IMG/VR virus record: IMGVR_UViG_3300032116_000430
Span: 1-43,059 of that record
DNA: 43,059 bases
Direction: 5' to 3' (one strand)
Source of the DNA: a virus
Position numbers and translations under genes: made by a program. Below, piece after piece: positions 40,234 through 43,059 of the stretch (the first letter of the stretch is position 1; each line of letters begins with the position of its first letter). Under the pieces are notes generated by a model that was not told the origin of the DNA, did not search any database, and worked only from the letters and a program-made list of their open reading frames with translations.

Positions 40234-40485
40234 TTAGGTGTGCGTGCTGCCATCGGCGAGCATGGCACCATAAAGGCCACTCAATGGCAGTGTACCTGTC
40301 AGCGTTACAGTCCTGCCACTGCCATCATCTTCTGCCATGAAGGCGGCTTGGCGCAATAAAGAAAGCACGTCGCGCTCTTTTATGATGCTCCATTGCGCTA
40401 GCTTAGAAAGCTGAGACTCTGTTAGCAGTTGGAACGATTGACCTAGGTGGCCGTTGTTGTCCAGGAGCGCTTGACGGTAGGCCAT
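40234..40485 (-). CDS. hypothetical protein
   Basis: This 83-residue protein (MAYRQALLDNNGHLGQSFQL, helix LSKLAQWSIIKERDVLSLLR, then a beta end TVTLTGTLPLSGLYG) starts at ATG 40485. Its leader CCGCATCGCCTCCC has no Shine-Dalgarno. A hairpin with TATTATTAG lies just upstream. Unknown family; small accessory gene. Confidence 0.65.
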   Translation of the reverse strand: MAYRQALLDNNGHLGQSFQLLTESQLSKLAQWSIIKERDVLSLLRQAAFMAEDDGSGRTVTLTGTLPLSGLYGAMLADGSTHT

Positions 40486-40519
40486 GGGAGGCGATGCGGT
40501 GGTTTGCTCTCTAATAATA

Positions 40520-40549
40520 GGGTCGGATGCTACGCTTGCGATCCGACCC
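40520..40549 (-). terminator. hairpin GGGTCGGAT ... ATCCGACCC
   Basis: A perfect 9-base stem with a 12-base loop lies between the genes ending at 40569 and starting at 40485. On the minus strand it is followed by TATTATTAG rather than a T run. The stem sequence is that of 6721..6749, and the loop contains CGCAAGCGTAGC, related to the boundary elements further right. Confidence 0.5.
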
Positions 40550-40568
40550 GTTACAGTTCGTAAGGTGG

Positions 40569-41096
40569 TTAGGTTACTTCGTGTGCTATGTACGGTGCCG
40601 CATTGCCTTCGGAATCGTTAAACCAGTCTGTGGGTAAGCAATATGTCTTGACGCTACCTTCAGACTCCAAACAACCTGCTCCCGGCGCACAAGGGGAACA
40701 ATATGAACACAGCGCATAGTAAGGTGATTTAATTACAAAGATGCTACCGTCTGAAGTAGTATCAAAGGTTAAACCGTTCTTGTCGTACCTATATCTAACA
40801 AAATCCCCCGTATTTTCGTACTCTATGTCAATAGAGTCTAAAACAGTCTGCGCTAATTCTTCATAGTCTGCCGTCACAGAATAATCCGACAGGGTAGCCT
40901 TTAGCGCACCTTCGACTTCATCTTTAATTGCGCTAATCGCATCTCGGTAATCTACATCTTCAGCTTCAGACTCCACAGTCTCCCAGAACCACGATGGCAG
41001 ACTGTTAGCGTATATTACGCCGTATGCTATCCCAGTCTCAATATCTTTATTGGCCAAACCGTGGGAGTAATCAATGCCAGAGTAGACTTGTGCCAT
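40569..41096 (-). CDS. conserved phage protein with Cys cluster
   Basis: This 175-residue protein opens MAQVYSGIDYSHGLANKDIE. Residues near 130-160 carry YALCSYCSPCAPGAGCLESE, then KTYCLPTDWF. This Cys-rich ending (YxxCxxCSPCxPxAG...KTYCL..DWF) recurs in many phage genomes in a protein of unknown function; a metal site is likely. Leader is ATCATCACC before ATG 41096. Confidence 0.75.
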   Translation of the reverse strand: MAQVYSGIDYSHGLANKDIETGIAYGVIYANSLPSWFWETVESEAEDVDYRDAISAIKDEVEGALKATLSDYSVTADYEELAQTVLDSIDIEYENTGDFVRYRYDKNGLTFDTTSDGSIFVIKSPYYALCSYCSPCAPGAGCLESEGSVKTYCLPTDWFNDSEGNAAPYIAHEVT

Positions 41097-41159
41097 GGTG
41101 ATGATGTGGTGGGATACAGGTTAACCCTAGCACGGAATGGCACGCTAGGGGATTAAATG

Positions 41160-41176
41160 CTTAACACTTATTAACA
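41160..41176. repeat. boundary element copy 2
   Basis: CTTAACACTTATTAACA. On the minus strand it gives TGTTAATAA, the final Cys codon and stop of the gene at 41171..41434. A CCCTAGC/GCTAGGG inverted repeat with GTGCCATTCC in its loop follows, then GCTAGGGT and the next gene. Confidence 0.75.
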
Positions 41177-41434
41177 ATCCCTGACAGCGCTGAGATCACC
41201 GTCAAGAACGACAAGGAAAGGATGATCTTTAGCATTTATATATGCCGTGCCAGCGTTACTAATGTGGCAAACGTAAACGCGATACCAACGCGAACCTAAA
41301 CGGATCGCGTAATCGGTGGGAATCTTTCTACCGTATCCCATAGAATCGCGACCCGCGTTAGGGTGGCCGCAGAATGGGCGCCGCTCTGCCTTGAAATCGG
41401 GGAACACTTCTGAAAGGTAGTCACAGCGTGCCAT
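41171..41434 (-). CDS. hypothetical conserved phage protein
   Basis: This 87-residue protein opens MARCDYLSEVFPDFKAERRP and contains IRLGSRWYRVYVCHISNAGT, a compact beta pattern. The leader CCACCACACACC precedes ATG 41434. Its final Cys-stop lies in boundary element copy 2. Unknown family; a small accessory gene that looks exchangeable because its ends are standard elements. Confidence 0.68.
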   Translation of the reverse strand: MARCDYLSEVFPDFKAERRPFCGHPNAGRDSMGYGRKIPTDYAIRLGSRWYRVYVCHISNAGTAYINAKDHPFLVVLDGDLSAVRDC

Positions 41435-41498
41435 GGTGTGTGGTGGCGTGGTTTACTCCCATACTATAGGGCATGAATGGCACGCTTGCGCGTGGGAG

Positions 41499-41515
41499 CT
41501 TAACAGTTATTAACA
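41499..41515. repeat. boundary element copy 3
   Basis: CTTAACAGTTATTAACA, spanning the Cys-stop of the gene at 41500..41730. The minus strand then gives a CACGC-GCAA-GCGTG hairpin, GTGCCATTCATGCCC and a CCTATAGT box for the next gene. Confidence 0.75.
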
Positions 41516-41730
41516 GTGACAGCATTGTCAAGATTCGACAATTTTTCGCTTGCATCTGCTAGTGTTCTTGCATAAAAACAATCTTTATCGTTTCTTTTTT
41601 GCACAAGCCATCTATATTTTGAGCCCTTAGGATTAGCTCTTTTTATGAACCATACTCCGTCATTACTCGCTGACCAGCCTATATATTCTCCATGCTTGCA
41701 GCTTTTGTCGATGTTAGGGAATGATGCCAT
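41500..41730 (-). CDS. small hypothetical protein
   Basis: This 76-residue protein opens MASFPNIDKSCKHGEYIGWS and reads WFIKRANPKGSKYRWLVQKR, a beta-rich basic pattern. Unlike most neighbours it has a real Shine-Dalgarno (AAGGAGG at 7 bases before ATG 41730). A run of CATTCATTCA lies just before that site. No family recognised. Confidence 0.65.
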   Translation of the reverse strand: MASFPNIDKSCKHGEYIGWSASNDGVWFIKRANPKGSKYRWLVQKRNDKDCFYARTLADASEKLSNLDNAVTVNNC

Positions 41731-41742
41731 GAATGCCTCCTT

Positions 41743-41769
41743 GAATGAATGAATGAATGAATGAATGAA
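41743..41769. repeat. AATG tetranucleotide microsatellite
   Basis: Six to seven GAAT units lie directly upstream of the ribosome site of the gene at 41500..41730 (CATTCATTCA on the minus strand). Shorter runs recur at 41900..41929 and 42591..42598 before and between neighbours. Slippage here would change leader length. Confidence 0.75.
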
Positions 41770-41773
41770 CTAT

Positions 41774-41896
41774 TTAATCTTCATCATCTTCATCCTCAAA
41801 ACAATCATCATCTTGGCAATCATCGGCCATGCAGTCAGAATCCAGCCAAGGGAATAGGTGAGCTTCCATGGCCATTTCGTCGTAGTCAGGTTCCAT
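41774..41896 (-). CDS. small acidic protein
   Basis: A 40-residue frame starts at ATG 41896 (MEPDYDEMAMEAHLFPWLDS). It ends in an Asp/Glu/Cys tail (DDCQDDDCFEDEDDED) before TAA 41774..41776. It fills the gap between two genes and has a CATTCATTCATC leader like them. The extreme acidity suggests a DNA mimic or metal binder, but that is speculation. Coding status rests on position and composition only. Confidence 0.5.
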   Translation of the reverse strand: MEPDYDEMAMEAHLFPWLDSDCMADDCQDDDCFEDEDDED

Positions 41897-41929
41897 GATG
41901 AATGAATGCAACGGGGGAATGAATGAATG

Positions 41930-42304
41930 TTAAATAACAGCCCGTGCCATCACGCTATAGCACTCGTCAATCTTGCGGCCCTTGAGATCATGCACGCTGT
42001 AAACATACAAAGAACAGCCTCTGGGGTCGGCTTGATGGTAGATTGATAGGCCATGCTTAGCTGCAATCTTGCGAGCAGATTCTAAACTCTGCTTCTCTTT
42101 ATCCTGAATAGTTGGGCCGACTACAGTAAAGCAGCCGCAGCGATCCTGAAAATAACGCTTAGGCGTTTCCTCATTGTCGCCATGCCACTGAATAGCGCCG
42201 TTGCATTCATCCTCATTCCACCGATGGATGGTTTTAGCTAGCCTTTTAAGGCTGGCCCATTCTACAGCGGTGAAAGGGTAGCGGGTTGCAGTTGCGGTAG
42301 GCAT
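41930..42304 (-). CDS. hypothetical protein
   Basis: This 124-residue protein opens MPTATATRYPFTAVEWASLK. It contains WNEDECNGAIQWHGDNEETP and RCGCFTVVGPTIQDKE, then a helix and CSLYVYSVHDL. This pattern is seen in conserved small phage proteins of unknown function. The leader CGCACCACCAGATC decides ATG 42304; codons before it lie in the promoter region (GCTACTAT at 42333..42340). Confidence 0.68.
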   Translation of the reverse strand: MPTATATRYPFTAVEWASLKRLAKTIHRWNEDECNGAIQWHGDNEETPKRYFQDRCGCFTVVGPTIQDKEKQSLESARKIAAKHGLSIYHQADPRGCSLYVYSVHDLKGRKIDECYSVMARAVI

Positions 42305-42368
42305 GATCTGGTGGTGCGTGGTTGACTCCTGAATAGTAGCGCACCCATGGCACGCTCGCGCATGAGCG

Positions 42369-42385
42369 CTTAACACTTATTAACA
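42369..42385. repeat. boundary element copy 4
   Basis: CTTAACACTTATTAACA, containing the Cys-stop of the gene at 42370..42579. Downstream on the minus strand come GAGCGTGCCATGGGTGC and GCTACTAT, the promoter of the next gene. Confidence 0.75.
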
Positions 42386-42579
42386 GTGGGCTTCTCGACC
42401 ATATTCCACATCATTTTAAAATGACGAACTTTGCTGCATTCGCCGTGAATGTTTGACACGAATTGACTATTGAATCCCGAAGTATATCCATCTTGAATTT
42501 GCATAACTATTCTCTCTAATGCGAAAATGATGTCGTCGTCAGTTTCGCCGGTTACTTGCGCGGTGAATTGGAATGCCAT
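42370..42579 (-). CDS. small hypothetical protein
   Basis: This 69-residue protein opens MAFQFTAQVTGETDDDIIFA, then helix LERIVMQIQDGYTSGF. The opening (F..TG.TDDDI..ALE.I) resembles small phage proteins that form alpha/beta ribbons. A ribosome site AAGAGG lies before ATG 42579, and a GCTATTGT box at 42607..42614 gives its promoter. The last Cys and stop fall in boundary element copy 4. Confidence 0.65.
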   Translation of the reverse strand: MAFQFTAQVTGETDDDIIFALERIVMQIQDGYTSGFNSQFVSNIHGECSKVRHFKMMWNMVEKPTVNKC

Positions 42580-42606
42580 GAATGCCTCTTGAATGAATGC
42601 CCCCAT

Positions 42607-42614
42607 ACAATAGC
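42607..42614 (-). promoter_or_regulatory. promoter-like box GCTATTGT
   Basis: GCTATTGT on the minus strand, 28 bases before the ATG at 42579, preceded by GCAAGCGTGCCATTCATGC, the block shared with the other right-arm promoters (41470..41490 and 42340..42360). Confidence 0.5.
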
Positions 42615-42674
42615 GCATGAATGGCACGCTTGCGTATGAATGCTTCACAATTAGTCGCATGAATGCCAGTCTCG

Positions 42675-42785
42675 GTTGAGACTCACTGCGCTGCAAGGGT
42701 TCTCAATAAGACTCGGCTTGAGTCTCACCTGTCTCAACCGTGAGATTGGCGCCAGTCGCAGCCGAGACCGGCTGAGACTCACCGG
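42675..42785. repeat. GAGACTCAC repeat cluster at the end of the right-edge gene
   Basis: GGTTGAGACTCACTG (42674..42688), GGCTTGAGTCTCACCTG (42714..42730) and GGCTGAGACTCACCGG (42769..42784) are related direct units, with further GTCTCAACC and GTGAGATTGG pieces between them. The cluster runs from the last codons of the edge gene into the gap after it. A terminase binding (pac) site is one possible reading. Confidence 0.5.
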
Positions 42786-43059
42786 CAGGGAGGGAAGCTG
42801 GCTGCTCGATCGAGACGGTCAGGATCAAGTCTTCCTCTGCCAGGCCGGACGCCTCTCGCAGCTCCCCAGCCACCTCTCCGGCACGCTCCAGCAGCTTTGC
42901 CGCAGCGGCGAACTGACCGGCCCGCAGGGAGGCTTGAATGGCCTTCTGACGGGCGGCTGCCACCATGGCCCGCCTCAGCTCCGGCGGGGCACTCTCGGCG
43001 GCGCATAGAGCCGCCTCTGCGCGGCGCTGAGCACGCGAGATCAGGGCGGGCTTAAGGCG
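42703..43059 (-). CDS. possible terminase small subunit, 5' end beyond the edge
   Basis: An open frame enters at the right edge and ends at TGA 42703..42705, giving the last 118 residues of a protein. It is helical, with SRAQRRAEAAL near the edge and RQKAIQASLRAGQFAAAAKL, then LLERAGEVAGEL. The helix pattern, (x)RAGQFAAAxKLLE.AGxxAGE, resembles the oligomerisation region of small terminases. Its tail repeats Glu-Ser/Thr units coded by the GAGACTCA cluster. An internal ATG at 42966 is a weaker start. Terminase identity is a guess; coding status is firm. Confidence 0.5.
   Translation of the reverse strand, partial: RLKPALISRAQRRAEAALCAAESAPPELRRAMVAAARQKAIQASLRAGQFAAAAKLLERAGEVAGELREASGLAEEDLILTVSIEQPASLPAGESQPVSAATGANLTVETGETQAESY

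Overview
The window reads as most of a siphovirus genome (lambda/HK97-type head and a long non-contractile tail) that infects a cyanobacterium. The host inference rests mainly on a phage-borne regulator of the cyanobacterial AbrB family (12236..12895), on a tape-measure and C39-peptidase style familiar from cyanophages, and on weakly Shine-Dalgarno-dependent gene starts. No integrase or CI-type repressor, no tRNA and no DNA polymerase gene was seen, so lytic growth with host polymerase is the simplest reading. Both window edges cut through open minus-strand genes.

Layout. 1..6684: minus-strand accessory and recombination genes: an Ala-rich repeat protein, a superfamily 2 helicase interrupted by an intein, several small unknown genes and a RuvC-like resolvase. 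6788..12895: plus-strand replication/recombination block: primase-helicase, a small unknown, an ERF-like annealing protein, a putative single-strand binding protein, a PD-(D/E)XK nuclease and the cyAbrB regulator. 12883..19361: minus-strand lysis cassette (C39 peptidase, holin-like membrane protein), receptor-binding and fibre-like proteins, and minor tail proteins. 19358..30766: tail tip J, NlpC-like K, L-like protein, tape measure, frameshifted tail chaperones, tail tube and tail terminator. 30763..36433: head-tail connectors, capsid, scaffold and portal. 36516..37889: large terminase on the opposite strand. 37894..39964: dCTP deaminase operon and a divergent trio of small genes. 40234..43059: small accessory genes separated by repeated boundary/promoter elements, ending in a possible small terminase cut by the edge.

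The most unusual object is at 1779..2705. The helicase Walker B motif is split by a full intein whose endonuclease is not fused in frame. A separate Zn-ribbon plus Vsr-like (EDxHD-type) homing endonuclease gene lies inside the intein in the +1 frame, while the intein frame stays open across all of it. It looks like a dual-coding intein related to the split-intein 'fractured gene' arrangements.

Regulation appears to use many short units. A GCTAnnnT promoter-like box (often GCTACAATT or GCTATGATT) lies about 10 to 35 bases before many starts, often right after an intrinsic terminator. Many leaders are C/A-rich and end in CACC or CCAGCC directly before ATG, with no Shine-Dalgarno. A 17-base element supplies the stop codons of four unrelated genes.
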